From: Lachnospiraceae bacterium UBA7086
Lineage (GTDB): Bacteria > Bacillota > Clostridia > Lachnospirales > Lachnospiraceae
Length of the DNA: 57,267 bases
Reading direction: 5' to 3'
Assembly: GCA_002492525.1 (NCBI GenBank)
Contig: DKZA01000031.1
Coordinates: 1-57,267 of the forward strand
Within the stretch, counting starts at the first letter, position 1. Every line of letters starts with the position of its first letter. This document shows positions 34,633 through 44,016 of this stretch, in pieces. A model generated the notes under the pieces. It searched no databases. It saw only the letters and a list, made by a program, of their open reading frames with translations, and was not told the DNA's origin. The position numbers were made by a program, and so were the translations under genes.

Positions 34633-36087
34633 TTATTCGTCTACACTGTAATTAGGCGCTTCTTTCGTAATATGAATATCATGAGGATGGCTCTCCTTAA
34701 GAGATGCCGCAGAAATCTTAACAAACCGTCCGTTCTGCTTTAATTCCTCAATGGTGGATGTACCGCAGTATCCCATTCCGGAACGCAGACCGCCCATCAA
34801 CTGGAACACTGTATCCTCCACACTTCCCTTGTAAGCCACACGGCCTTCCACACCCTCCGGCACAAGTTTTTTGGCGTCTGTCTGGAAATAACGGTCTTTA
34901 CTGCCGTTCTCCATGGCCGCGATCGATCCCATGCCGCGATACACCTTATACTTCCTTCCCTGATACAGTTCGTATGTACCGGGGCTCTCCTCACATCCCG
35001 CAAACATACTGCCCATCATACAGACATTGCCGCCTGCCGCAATGGCTTTGGTCATATCTCCGGAATACTTGATGCCACCGTCCGCAATAATCGGCACGCC
35101 ATACTCCTTGGCCACCGCATAAGCATCCATAATCGCCGAAATCTGCGGCACACCGATACCTGCCACCACTCTGGTCGTACAAATAGAACCGGGGCCGATT
35201 CCTACTTTGACCGCATCCGCTCCCGCTTCAATCAAGGCCTTTGTTCCTTCGCCGGTAGCCACATTGCCGGCAATTACCTGTAAATCCGGATATTTTTCCT
35301 TGATCATCTTCAGACAGCGCAATACGTTCTCCGAATGTCCGTGTGCGGAATCCAGTACTACCACATCCACCTTGGCATCTATCAAGGCGCCCACTCTGTC
35401 AAGCACGTTGGCCGTAATACCCACGCCTGCTCCGCACAGAAGTCTGCCCTGGCTGTCTTTGGCAGAAAGCGGATACTTAATCGTCTTTTCAATATCCTTA
35501 ATGGTAATAAGACCTACCAGATTATAATCATCATCTACAATCGGCAGTTTTTCCTTCCTCGCCTTAGCCAGAATCTGTTTCGCGTCATCCAGTGTGATGC
35601 CGGCCTTGGCCGTGATCAGATTCTCAGATGTCATGGACTCTTTAATTTTCTTGGTGAAATCTGTCTCGAATTTTAAATCTCGATTGGTAATGATACCGAC
35701 TAACTTCCTGCCCTCTGTGATAGGCACGCCGGAAATTCTGAACTTAGCCATCAGCGCATCAGCATCAGCCAAAGTATGATCCGGGGTCAAAGAAAATGGA
35801 TCCGTAATAACACCGTTCTCCGAGCGCTTAACCTTATCTACTTCTTCAGCCTGCGCTTCAATAGACATATTCTTATGAATGATTCCGATACCGCCCTGTC
35901 TCGCCATCGCAATCGCCATCCTGTGTTCTGTGACAGTATCCATACCGGCACTCATCATAGGAATGTTAAGTTTAATCTTTTTTGTTAGATACGTTGTTAA
36001 ATCCACCTGATTTGGAATCACCTGAGAATAACTCGGCACTAAGAGCACATCATCAAAGGTAATTCCCTCTCCAATAATCTGACCCAT
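34633..36087 (-). CDS. guaB: IMP dehydrogenase
   Basis: Oxidises IMP to XMP, the first step to GMP. 484 residues with N-terminal TIM-barrel part (GEGITFDDVLLVPSYSQVIP), two inserted CBS domains (about 95-215), the active-site loop GIGPGSICTTRVVAGIGVPQ with catalytic Cys, and the YRGMGSIAAM flap. RBS AGGAGAG upstream. Confidence 0.96.
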   Translation of the reverse strand: MGQIIGEGITFDDVLLVPSYSQVIPNQVDLTTYLTKKIKLNIPMMSAGMDTVTEHRMAIAMARQGGIGIIHKNMSIEAQAEEVDKVKRSENGVITDPFSLTPDHTLADADALMAKFRISGVPITEGRKLVGIITNRDLKFETDFTKKIKESMTSENLITAKAGITLDDAKQILAKARKEKLPIVDDDYNLVGLITIKDIEKTIKYPLSAKDSQGRLLCGAGVGITANVLDRVGALIDAKVDVVVLDSAHGHSENVLRCLKMIKEKYPDLQVIAGNVATGEGTKALIEAGADAVKVGIGPGSICTTRVVAGIGVPQISAIMDAYAVAKEYGVPIIADGGIKYSGDMTKAIAAGGNVCMMGSMFAGCEESPGTYELYQGRKYKVYRGMGSIAAMENGSKDRYFQTDAKKLVPEGVEGRVAYKGSVEDTVFQLMGGLRSGMGYCGTSTIEELKQNGRFVKISAASLKESHPHDIHITKEAPNYSVDE

Positions 36088-36127
36088 TTTCTCTCCTCCT
36101 GTCGTTAAATATACTGTTTCCAGTTAC

Positions 36128-36155
36128 ATAAAAAGCGCAAAATCTCTTTTGCGCT
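36128..36155 (-). terminator. Terminator after the DUF6106-like gene
   Basis: On the minus strand AGCGCAAAA-gaga-TTTTGCGCT (36134-36155), perfect 9-bp stem, followed by TTTTTAT. It separates the hypothetical gene at 36169-36663 from guaB. Confidence 0.9.
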
Positions 36156-36168
36156 GATTATTCTATCA

Positions 36169-36663
36169 TCAATCTCGAAACACCTTTCTGGGAGCAACAC
36201 TCTGAACTGCCTTGATCATTTCCTCATTCGGTTCAATGATCACTTTCACATCGCCGTTGCACACCATCATATACCGTCTCTCCGGCTGATTCGCTATACC
36301 GGAGCTGTAATCCAGTGTTTTCGTATTGCGGTTTTTATAAGAATCCAGTCGGTGGGAATTTAGCGGCGCCAGAATTTCCATCTGATCTATGGAATAACTG
36401 CCCGCTTTCTTCCTCCTGCTTTTGGCCATAACCTTATCAATGCTGATCTCCTTGTCCAAATATAAATACTCATATTCAATGTCCGCATTCATATAAGCAA
36501 AGTACGCGCCAATGCCCGTCACCACAGCCACCAGAAGACCCGGCAGGAGTCTCATGCCGATTATCACAAACACCACTGTCAGCATGATCAGAAGTATCTT
36601 TAAAAAGGTCATCACCACAGAAGATTTTCTCGCTACCAGACATTCCACATAACCTTCGCTCAT
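36169..36663 (-). CDS. Hypothetical membrane protein (DUF6106-like)
   Basis: 164 residues with two closely packed N-terminal helices (about 18-38, 42-60) followed by a soluble C-terminal domain starting IEYEYLYLDKEISIDKVMAKSRRKKAG. It resembles a clostridial family often labelled DUF6106; function unknown. Divergent from the plus-strand gene at 36895. Confidence 0.6.
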   Translation of the reverse strand: MSEGYVECLVARKSSVVMTFLKILLIMLTVVFVIIGMRLLPGLLVAVVTGIGAYFAYMNADIEYEYLYLDKEISIDKVMAKSRRKKAGSYSIDQMEILAPLNSHRLDSYKNRNTKTLDYSSGIANQPERRYMMVCNGDVKVIIEPNEEMIKAVQSVAPRKVFRD

Positions 36664-36819
36664 CTTATTTCCTCCATAAACGTCTTCGCAATTTCTATCT
36701 CTTTGCCGCGAAATATAAAGATATCATATAACAAATCAGGGAAAGTTTCAAGAGAATGTGGCATAAAATGAAATGCTTGCTTTTTTATATTTTTTTAAGG
36801 AAGATTTACAAACGTTTCA

Positions 36820-36848
36820 TTGACACGCTCCGCTTTAAAACGTATGAT
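36820..36848 (+). promoter_or_regulatory. Consensus promoter of the anchored protein gene
   Basis: TTGACA (36820-36825), 17 bases, TATGAT (36843-36848), 46 bp before the start codon with AGAGGAGG as RBS. One of the best sigma-A sites in the window. Confidence 0.85.
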
Positions 36849-36894
36849 GATTTAAGTATCTTTATCTAATATTACCGGAAAGAGGAGGCAGATC

Positions 36895-37728
36895 ATGTCG
36901 TCACAAATGTCAGTCCACGATGAGATCAAAGAACAGCATCAGAAAACAAAAGATATGACTTTCAAGGGTAAATTATCTTATTTCTGGTATTATTATAAGA
37001 TACACACCATCGCCATTATCCTGGCGGCTGTCTTTATCATCTCCTTTGTCCATCAGCTTGTGACTAACAAAGAATATGGCTTCTATGCGGCATTTATCAA
37101 TGCCCTTTCCTATGATATGAATGATGAAATACCGGCCGCATGGGCGCAAGAATTTCTGGAATACTCAGGCCTTGATCCCGACGAATATCAGGTCTATATG
37201 GACACCGCCGTGGCAATATCCGAGGACTCGGGAGATCCTTATGCCGCTTCCAACAGAGAGAAACTCGTGGTAATGATGCAGGTGGGAGAGATTGATGCCG
37301 TTTTCTCGGACACCGAAACCTTTGAAGGTTATGCCCAGGCAGAATATTTCTATGACCTTGCGTCCGTTTTTTCTCCCGAAGAACTGGCTCCCTATAAAGA
37401 TTATCTCTATTACACAGACAGGGCCGCCATACAGAAAGATAATAACGATATTCTCGCCAATGAAGAAGCCAAACAGGCTGCCCACGCCCTGGATATCGAC
37501 CACAGAGATCCTTCTTCCATGACAGATCCCGTGGCGGTGGGCATCTGCATCCCCACTGAGGGTAATAAACTGGCCGATGCGGGGTATTACAACTATCTGG
37601 CAGAAAATAATACAACTTTCCAGGGACATCCTTCCCAGGTTGTCATGGGTATCCCCATAAGCAATCAGGAACCCCGGCTTGCGCTGAAGTTCCTGGAATA
37701 TCTGGGTGTTACATCCTCTGCCCAGTGA
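36895..37728 (+). CDS. Membrane-anchored protein of unknown function
   Basis: 277-residue protein with a cytoplasmic N-terminus of about 32 residues ending in the aromatic-basic KLSYFWYYYKIH, one helix (about 37-55), and an extracytoplasmic domain rich in Tyr, Asp and Glu. The YYYKIHTI motif before the helix occurs in many Lachnospiraceae proteins of this kind; the exterior part superficially recalls a small solute-binding fold but I make no assignment. Has its own consensus promoter and stands alone; it converges with the epimerase gene 20 bp away with no terminator visible. Confidence 0.6.
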   Translation: MSSQMSVHDEIKEQHQKTKDMTFKGKLSYFWYYYKIHTIAIILAAVFIISFVHQLVTNKEYGFYAAFINALSYDMNDEIPAAWAQEFLEYSGLDPDEYQVYMDTAVAISEDSGDPYAASNREKLVVMMQVGEIDAVFSDTETFEGYAQAEYFYDLASVFSPEELAPYKDYLYYTDRAAIQKDNNDILANEEAKQAAHALDIDHRDPSSMTDPVAVGICIPTEGNKLADAGYYNYLAENNTTFQGHPSQVVMGIPISNQEPRLALKFLEYLGVTSSAQ

Positions 37729-37747
37729 CGATATATCTATTTGCTCC

Positions 37748-38782
37748 TTATAGCAATGTCTTCCTGGCAGTTTCCACTGCCTCGATCACCCTGTCGCACC
37801 ATGTATCGAACTCCGGATCTTCCTTCTGACATTCCTCCGGGTGAGACAGCACATAATCGAGGGCCATCCGCACGCCCTGATCAAAACGTACCGTAGTTCT
37901 CATATCCGGTACCGCTTTCTTAAGCTTACTGTTATCAAAAACTACGGAAACGGCCTTATCGCCAAGCAGGCTGCCTGCAAAATCATATCCGTATGGGTCG
38001 CCAACCGCTGCTAAAAAGTCTGATGACACATGGTAAGCCTTAAGTTTTACTCCTAATGCATCTGCAATCGTTTCATAAATCTGATTCCAGGTAAGCGTCT
38101 CATCTCCGGTAATCTGAAAAGCTTCTCCAATGGCATGCCGGTTTCCCATAAGGCCGGTAAATCCTATGGCGAAATCTTCGTTAAAAGTGAGCGTCCACAA
38201 AGAAGTGCCGTCGCCCTGAATGATCACCGGCTTTTCATCCATCATACGTTTCACCACCTGCCAGAAACCGTTCTTTCCATGCACCCCTAACGGAACATGT
38301 CTTTCATCATAAGTATGGCTGGGTCTGACGATTGTTACCGGAAATCCTTCTTCCCGGTATTTGCACATCAGAAATTCCTCACACGCTATTTTGTCCCTGG
38401 AATACTGCCAATACGGATTGGCAAGCGCGGTGCCTTCTGTAATCACATACCCTGCTGCTGGTTTGTGATAGGCAGATGCGGAACTGATATAAATATACTG
38501 CCTTGTCTTTCCGCAAAAAAGCCGGTAATCCCGTTCCACATCCTTGACCGTAAATCCAATAAATTCACAAACCGCATCAAAAGCAAGGTCTTTGATCTTC
38601 TCCGACACATCCTGTTCGTTGTTCACATCTGCCAGAATCTGATGCACACCCTCAGGAATAACATGATTACGGTTTCCCCGGTTGAGAAGCCACACTTCCC
38701 AGTTAAGTTCCTGTGCCAGCCGTTTTACAATGGCAGTGCTGATGACTCCTGTTCCCCCAATAAATAACGCCTTTTTCTTCAT
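37748..38782 (-). CDS. NAD(P)-dependent SDR-family epimerase/dehydratase
   Basis: 344-residue extended short-chain dehydrogenase. Rossmann glycine motif GGTGVIS at the N-terminus, the active-site region ISSASAYHKP, SRDKIACEEFL (Lys), and TIVRPSHTY. Substrate unknown; the family includes nucleotide-sugar epimerases and mRNA-binding-type proteins. Start 38782 chosen from GGAGGAAGG upstream. Not evidently in an operon with gatB (105 bp gap). Confidence 0.75.
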   Translation of the reverse strand: MKKKALFIGGTGVISTAIVKRLAQELNWEVWLLNRGNRNHVIPEGVHQILADVNNEQDVSEKIKDLAFDAVCEFIGFTVKDVERDYRLFCGKTRQYIYISSASAYHKPAAGYVITEGTALANPYWQYSRDKIACEEFLMCKYREEGFPVTIVRPSHTYDERHVPLGVHGKNGFWQVVKRMMDEKPVIIQGDGTSLWTLTFNEDFAIGFTGLMGNRHAIGEAFQITGDETLTWNQIYETIADALGVKLKAYHVSSDFLAAVGDPYGYDFAGSLLGDKAVSVVFDNSKLKKAVPDMRTTVRFDQGVRMALDYVLSHPEECQKEDPEFDTWCDRVIEAVETARKTLL

Positions 38783-38887
38783 CGTCTGCAATCCTTCCTC
38801 CTCTCTGAAAGTCGTATCCATATTGTATCACAGACAGTTTCCTGCGTCATTTACTTTCATCGTTTTCCCCATACTTTATTCCCAAGC

Positions 38888-40321
38888 TTACAAAAGGTCC
38901 CGCAGCATCTGGTTCACGGCGCCGGGATCGGCTTTGCCTTTCATGGCTTTCATGGTCTGTCCCACCAGGAATCCGATGGCCTTCTCTTTCCCGCCTCTAT
39001 AATCCGCCACCGACTGGGGATTGGCGGCAATCACTTCCTCCACGGTTTTCCGAAGCGCTCCCTCATCGGTGACCGTCTTAAGCCCCTTCTCTTCCACATA
39101 CTGCTCGGGATTCACGTTTTCTGCAAACATCACCTCAAAAACTTCTTTCGCTACCGAGCTGTTAATCGCTTTTGCATCTACAAGCCTGATCAGCCTGGCC
39201 AGATTTTCAGGAGAAAAGCGCAGATCTTCCGCCTCCACTTCTTTCTCTTTCATCAGCCGCAAAGTCTCTCCCATCAGCCAGTTTGACACCTTCTTCGGTT
39301 CCGCGCCAAGAACGACAGCAGACTCAAAAAGATCCGCCATATGCTTAGACTGTGTAATAATCTGGATATCATAATCAGGAATATCAAATTCCTCCTTATA
39401 CCGCCTCATCTTATCACCGCGAAACTCAGGCTGTTTTTGACGGATTGCCTCAAGCATCTCATCGCTGACCCGGATCGGCACAAGATCAGGATCCGGGAAA
39501 TACCGATAATCCTGGGCATCCTCCTTACTGCGCATAGCGTAGGATTCCCCTTTGACATCATCCCACCTTCTGGTCTCCTGTACCACCTTTTCCCCGGATT
39601 CGATCAAATCTATCTGCCGCTCTGTCTCCCCTGCTATGGCTCTGGCGATGGCCTTAAAGGAATTTAAATTCTTCATTTCTGTGCGCACGCCGTATTCTGC
39701 GGCCCCGGCTTCCCTGACGGACAGGTTCACGTCCGCACGCATGGAACCCTCCTGTAATTTACAATCCGATGCCCCCAGATACTGAATGATCAGACGCAGC
39801 TTCTCCAGATAGGCAATCACCTCCTCGGCACTTCGCATATCCGGTTCGGACACGATCTCGATCAACGGCACCCCGGAACGATTATAGTCCACCAGGGAAC
39901 AATCCTCCCACTCATCATGAATCAGTTTGCCCGCATCCTCTTCCATATGAATCTCATGGATGCCCACAATCTTCACGCCGCCTTCTTCTGTCTCAATCTC
40001 CACACCGCCGTTTCTGCAAATGGGCAGATAAAGCTGGGATATCTGGTAATTCTGCGGATTGTCCGGATAAAAATAATTTTTTCTGTCAAACTTTGCATAT
40101 CTTGTAATATCACAGTTGGTGGCAAGTCCCACCGCTATGGCATATTCCAGCACCTGTTTATTTAGCACCGGCAAAGATCCCGGCATACCGGTACAGACCG
40201 GACAGGTCTGCGTATTCGGCCCGGCACCGAAGGCAGTGGAACAGCCGCAGAATATCTTTGTCTTCGTGGCCAGTTCCACATGCACTTCCAGGCCGATGAC
40301 TGTCTCATATTGTTTACTCAT
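38888..40321 (-). CDS. gatB: Asp/Glu-tRNA amidotransferase subunit B
   Basis: Kinase and tRNA-binding subunit of GatCAB. 477 residues with MSKQYETVIGLEVHVEL, the zinc/Cys region CGCSTAFGAGPNTQTCPVCTGMPGSLPVLN, NYPDNP-type KNYFYPDNPQNYQISQ, and a C-terminal YqeY-like tail. Start 40321 has GGAGG. Last gene of the aspS-gatCAB operon, 32 bp after gatA. Confidence 0.95.
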   Translation of the reverse strand: MSKQYETVIGLEVHVELATKTKIFCGCSTAFGAGPNTQTCPVCTGMPGSLPVLNKQVLEYAIAVGLATNCDITRYAKFDRKNYFYPDNPQNYQISQLYLPICRNGGVEIETEEGGVKIVGIHEIHMEEDAGKLIHDEWEDCSLVDYNRSGVPLIEIVSEPDMRSAEEVIAYLEKLRLIIQYLGASDCKLQEGSMRADVNLSVREAGAAEYGVRTEMKNLNSFKAIARAIAGETERQIDLIESGEKVVQETRRWDDVKGESYAMRSKEDAQDYRYFPDPDLVPIRVSDEMLEAIRQKQPEFRGDKMRRYKEEFDIPDYDIQIITQSKHMADLFESAVVLGAEPKKVSNWLMGETLRLMKEKEVEAEDLRFSPENLARLIRLVDAKAINSSVAKEVFEVMFAENVNPEQYVEEKGLKTVTDEGALRKTVEEVIAANPQSVADYRGGKEKAIGFLVGQTMKAMKGKADPGAVNQMLRDLL

Positions 40322-40353
40322 AATAATCCTCCATACCATCACTCTACAAGGTT

Positions 40354-41823
40354 TCAACCCATGCGGTGAATGTCCGCATTTCGGGAATTCTTCTCGTACT
40401 GCTCGTAAGTGTAAGCCGCCCGAAGCAGTTTTTTCTCCTGGAAGCAGTCTCCGATTAACTGCATACCAATGGGCAGTCCCTTGCTGTCCTGCCCGCAGGG
40501 AACACTGATGCCCGGCAGTCCTGCAAGATTAACAGCGATGGTATAGATATCGCCCAGATACATCTTAAGGGGATCCGCCAGACTCTCTCCCAGCTTCGGT
40601 GCTGTGGTGGGCGCCACCGGCCCCAGAATCATGTCGTATTTGGCAAAAGCCTCATCAAATGCTTTCTTGATCAGCGCTTTCACCCGCAGCGCCTTCAGAT
40701 AATAAGCATCATAATAACCGGAACTTAAGACAAAAGAACCTAACATAATGCGGCGCTTCACTTCCTCGCCGAATCCCTCCGAACGGGATTTCTTATACAT
40801 ATTGTGGAGTCCTGCATACTCTTTGGTACGATAACCGTATTTAATACCATCGAACCGTTCCAGGTTAGAACTGGCCTCCGCCGCCGCAATCGTATAGTAA
40901 GCGGGAATGGCATATTCTACTAGGCTTAAATCAAACCGCTCCACCGCCGCACCTTTCTCTTCCAAAACTCCGGCCGCCTTTAAAACCGCTGCCTTCACTT
41001 CCTCATCCAGGCCCTCTCCCAGATAGTCGTTGGGTATACCAATCCTCAATCCTTTCACATCTTCCACCAGAGCACTGGTAAAATCTGTGTCCTCCCGGAC
41101 AAGAGAAGTGGAATCTTTATCATCATGGGAAGCAAGTGTCTCCAAAACCACGGCACAGTCCCGCACGTCTTTCGTCAGCGGCCCTATCTGATCTAAAGAC
41201 GAACCATAAGCAACCAGTCCATAACGGGATACCGTGCCATAGGTGGGTTTCATGCCTACTACACCGCAATAGGACGCAGGTTGTCTGATGGAACCGCCGG
41301 TATCAGATCCTAAGGCATAGAAACATTCCCCTGCCGCCACCGCCGCCGCGGAACCGCCGGAAGAACCGCCCGGCACATGATCCGTATTATGCGGATTCCT
41401 GGTCACCCCGTAGGCAGAGGTCTCCGTGGTAGAACCCATGGCAAACTCATCCATATTGGTCTTACCCAGAATGACCGCGCCGGCCTTTTGCAGATTGATG
41501 ACCGCTTCCGCCGTATAAGTGGGTACAAAATTATATAAAATCCGGGAAGCACAGGTAGTCAGAAGACCTGCCGTACACAAATTATCTTTAAGGGCCACCG
41601 GCACACCGGCCAGCGGTCCCGTCAGCTCCCCTTTTTCAATCTTCTCCTGCACTTTAGCCGCCTGCCGCAAAGCTCCCTCTTTGTCAACTGTCACATAACA
41701 ATTTAATTCTTTATCCTTCTCTTCTATCCGGGCAAGCATGGCCTCGGCAGCCTCCACCGCTGTCGTTTTACCCTCCCTGATTGCTACCGCCAGGGAGGCG
41801 GCAGTCATTTCTGTTATACTCAT
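40354..41823 (-). CDS. gatA: Asp/Glu-tRNA amidotransferase subunit A
   Basis: Amidase subunit that releases ammonia from glutamine. 489 residues with the Ser-cis-Ser-Lys amidase core: ALKDNLCTAG (Lys), and GGSSGGSAAAVAAG plus GSDTGGSIRQPASYCG. Ends with the QLIGDCFQEKKLLRAAYTYEQ block. RBS present; gap to gatC 75 bp. Confidence 0.96.
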   Translation of the reverse strand: MSITEMTAASLAVAIREGKTTAVEAAEAMLARIEEKDKELNCYVTVDKEGALRQAAKVQEKIEKGELTGPLAGVPVALKDNLCTAGLLTTCASRILYNFVPTYTAEAVINLQKAGAVILGKTNMDEFAMGSTTETSAYGVTRNPHNTDHVPGGSSGGSAAAVAAGECFYALGSDTGGSIRQPASYCGVVGMKPTYGTVSRYGLVAYGSSLDQIGPLTKDVRDCAVVLETLASHDDKDSTSLVREDTDFTSALVEDVKGLRIGIPNDYLGEGLDEEVKAAVLKAAGVLEEKGAAVERFDLSLVEYAIPAYYTIAAAEASSNLERFDGIKYGYRTKEYAGLHNMYKKSRSEGFGEEVKRRIMLGSFVLSSGYYDAYYLKALRVKALIKKAFDEAFAKYDMILGPVAPTTAPKLGESLADPLKMYLGDIYTIAVNLAGLPGISVPCGQDSKGLPIGMQLIGDCFQEKKLLRAAYTYEQYEKNSRNADIHRMG

Positions 41824-41898
41824 GTGCTTTCCTCCACATTTCTATATGCAACTTCTCATCTCTGCGGAGAATGACGTTTTGGGGTCATTCTCACATTG

Positions 41899-42189
41899 TT
41901 AAAACGTCTTCGGCACCATAAACATGCCGTCCTTCTCCTCCGGCGCATTGGCAAGCAGCTGCTCTCTTGTATCTCCATTGGTCACCACATCCTCCCGGAA
42001 TACGTTCTGCACCGGGAAGACATGCGACATGGGTTCTACGTCTGCGGTATCCAATTCGCTCAATTTATCAATATAGTCCAACATTCTGCCCATATCTTTC
42101 TTGGCCTGCTCCTTCTGCTGCCCGGAAAGTTCCAATTTGGCCAGGATTCCAACATATTCTATTGTCTCGTCACTGATGATATTTGCCAT
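41899..42189 (-). CDS. gatC: Asp/Glu-tRNA amidotransferase subunit C
   Basis: Small stabilising subunit of GatCAB, 96 residues: ETIEYVGILAKLELS, MLDYIDKLSELDTADVEPMSHVFP, NVFREDVV and the C-terminal MFMVPKTF. ATG 42189 aligns with GatC homologues; an in-frame GTG at 42198 has better spacing to AGGAAGG, so the true start may be 3 codons earlier. Start lies 19 bp after the aspS stop. Confidence 0.92.
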   Translation of the reverse strand: MANIISDETIEYVGILAKLELSGQQKEQAKKDMGRMLDYIDKLSELDTADVEPMSHVFPVQNVFREDVVTNGDTREQLLANAPEEKDGMFMVPKTF

Positions 42190-42208
42190 AGCAATCACTC
42201 TACCTTCC

Positions 42209-43960
42209 TCAACTTCTTATCTTAATATGCACTTCCCGAAGCTGTTGTTCCGTCACATCCCCCGGCGCACCACACATCAGATCCTGGGCCGACCCGCTCA
42301 TAGGAAAGGCAATCACCTCTCTGATGTTTTCTTCATTCCGAAGCAGCATGATCATACGGTCTATCCCCGGTGCCATACCGGCATGAGGCGGTGCGCCGAA
42401 CTGAAACGCACTGTAGAGCGCCCCGAATTTATTTTTCAGCGTTTCCTCATCATACCCTGCGATGGCAAACGCTTTCTCCATGATCTCCATATCATGATTA
42501 CGCACTGCGCCGGAGGACAATTCCACACCGTTGCATACAATATCATACTGATATGCCAACACTGCAAGCGGATCCTTGGTGTTCAAAGCTTCCAGACCAC
42601 CCTGAGGCATCGAGAAAGGATTGTGGGTAAACCCAATCTGTTTCGTATCCGGATCCAGCTCAAACATCGGAAAATCATTGACATAGCAGAACCGGTAAGC
42701 GTTCTTTTCCAGAAGATCCAGCTTCTGCCCCAGTTCCGTGCGAAGCTGCCCCGCATAGTAAGCCGCCCGCTCCTCCTTATCTGCGATAAAGAAAATCGTA
42801 TCTCCCACTGCAAGATCTGCCAATCCCGCCAGTTCTTTCTTTTTCTCCTCCGGGATAAACTTATCAATGGGGCCTTTATAGCTCATATCCCCGTCAACTT
42901 CCAAATATCCCAGGCCGCCCATACCCATATCCGTAGCAAATTTCAAAAGCTTTTCATGAAATCCCTTGGACATTTCCGCATGTACTTTGATGGCGCGCAC
43001 TGTTCTTCCCTGAAAAGGCTTGAAGGTACACGCCTGGAAAAACTCTGTCAGATCAATAATGCGAAGCGGGTTGCGCAGATCCGGTTTGTCAGTGCCAAAG
43101 GAAAGCATTGCCTGCTGATAGCTGATAACCGGATAAGGTGCCTTCGTCACTGTGAATCCTTCCGGTGCAAACCTTTCAAAAGCAGCCGTGAGCACTTCCT
43201 CTCCTACCCGGAACACATCTTCCTGGGTGGCAAAACTCATCTCAAAATCCAACTGATAAAACTCTCCCGGCGACCGGTCCGCCCTGGCATCCTCATCCCG
43301 GAAACAGGGTGCAATCTGAAAATACTTATCAAATCCCGACACCATCAGAAGCTGTTTATACTGCTGCGGCGCCTGGGGAAGCGCATAAAATTTACCTTTG
43401 TATTTGCGGGAAGGCACAATATAATCTCTGGCCCCCTCCGGCGACGATGCACACAGAATCGGCGTCTGGATCTCCAAAAATCCCATCTCTGTCATTTTCT
43501 GACGCAGATAGGCAATCACCTGGGAACGGAAAATAATATTGTCTTTCACCTTCTGGTTACGCAAATCCAGATAACGGTATTTCAACCGCACGTCCTCTCT
43601 GATCTCCTTGGATGTCATAATCTCAAAGGGAAGCTGTCTGTATACTTTGCCAAGCACCTCCACCTTATGAGCCTCCAGCTCAATCGTGCCGGTGGGAATC
43701 CGGGGATTGTAGGTCTCCTCATCCCGCTTCTCAATCATTCCTTCGATAGAAACGCTCATCTCCTTGGCAAGACCGTCCAGCAGGGACGTATCCCGCATAA
43801 CCACCTGCAGCACACCATACATATCCCGCAGATCCACAAAAGAGACCCCGCCATGATCCCTGATATTCTCCACCCAGCCTGCTACCCGCAGTTCTTTCCC
43901 GATATCGTCCTCACCGATTTCCTGTAATGTGACGTCTCTGTAAATGTTTCCTATTGTCAT
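42209..43960 (-). CDS. aspS: Aspartyl-tRNA synthetase
   Basis: Bacterial-type class II AspRS, 583 residues: N-terminal OB-fold anticodon domain (VAGWVENIRDHGGVSFVDLRD), motif 2 APCFRDEDARADRSPGEFYQLDFEMSF, the GAD insertion (about 310-410), and motif 3 GAPPHAGMAPGIDRMIMLL. ATG 43960 with GGGAGG is the true start; the longer frame runs back into the T-box terminator. Because gatCAB is in the same operon, the enzyme may be non-discriminating (also charging tRNA-Asn with Asp); this is inference. Confidence 0.95.
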   Translation of the reverse strand: MTIGNIYRDVTLQEIGEDDIGKELRVAGWVENIRDHGGVSFVDLRDMYGVLQVVMRDTSLLDGLAKEMSVSIEGMIEKRDEETYNPRIPTGTIELEAHKVEVLGKVYRQLPFEIMTSKEIREDVRLKYRYLDLRNQKVKDNIIFRSQVIAYLRQKMTEMGFLEIQTPILCASSPEGARDYIVPSRKYKGKFYALPQAPQQYKQLLMVSGFDKYFQIAPCFRDEDARADRSPGEFYQLDFEMSFATQEDVFRVGEEVLTAAFERFAPEGFTVTKAPYPVISYQQAMLSFGTDKPDLRNPLRIIDLTEFFQACTFKPFQGRTVRAIKVHAEMSKGFHEKLLKFATDMGMGGLGYLEVDGDMSYKGPIDKFIPEEKKKELAGLADLAVGDTIFFIADKEERAAYYAGQLRTELGQKLDLLEKNAYRFCYVNDFPMFELDPDTKQIGFTHNPFSMPQGGLEALNTKDPLAVLAYQYDIVCNGVELSSGAVRNHDMEIMEKAFAIAGYDEETLKNKFGALYSAFQFGAPPHAGMAPGIDRMIMLLRNEENIREVIAFPMSGSAQDLMCGAPGDVTEQQLREVHIKIRS

Positions 43961-44016
43961 AATAATCTCCCTCCCCTGTAGAAAGTTCCTTAAGATAATA
44001 TCCTGTATTCCGGAAC

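Noticed and set aside
42101..43927. 608-codon plus-strand frame opposite aspS
   Set aside because: Long only because it shadows aspS in the complementary frame; basic and low-information composition, no start signals.
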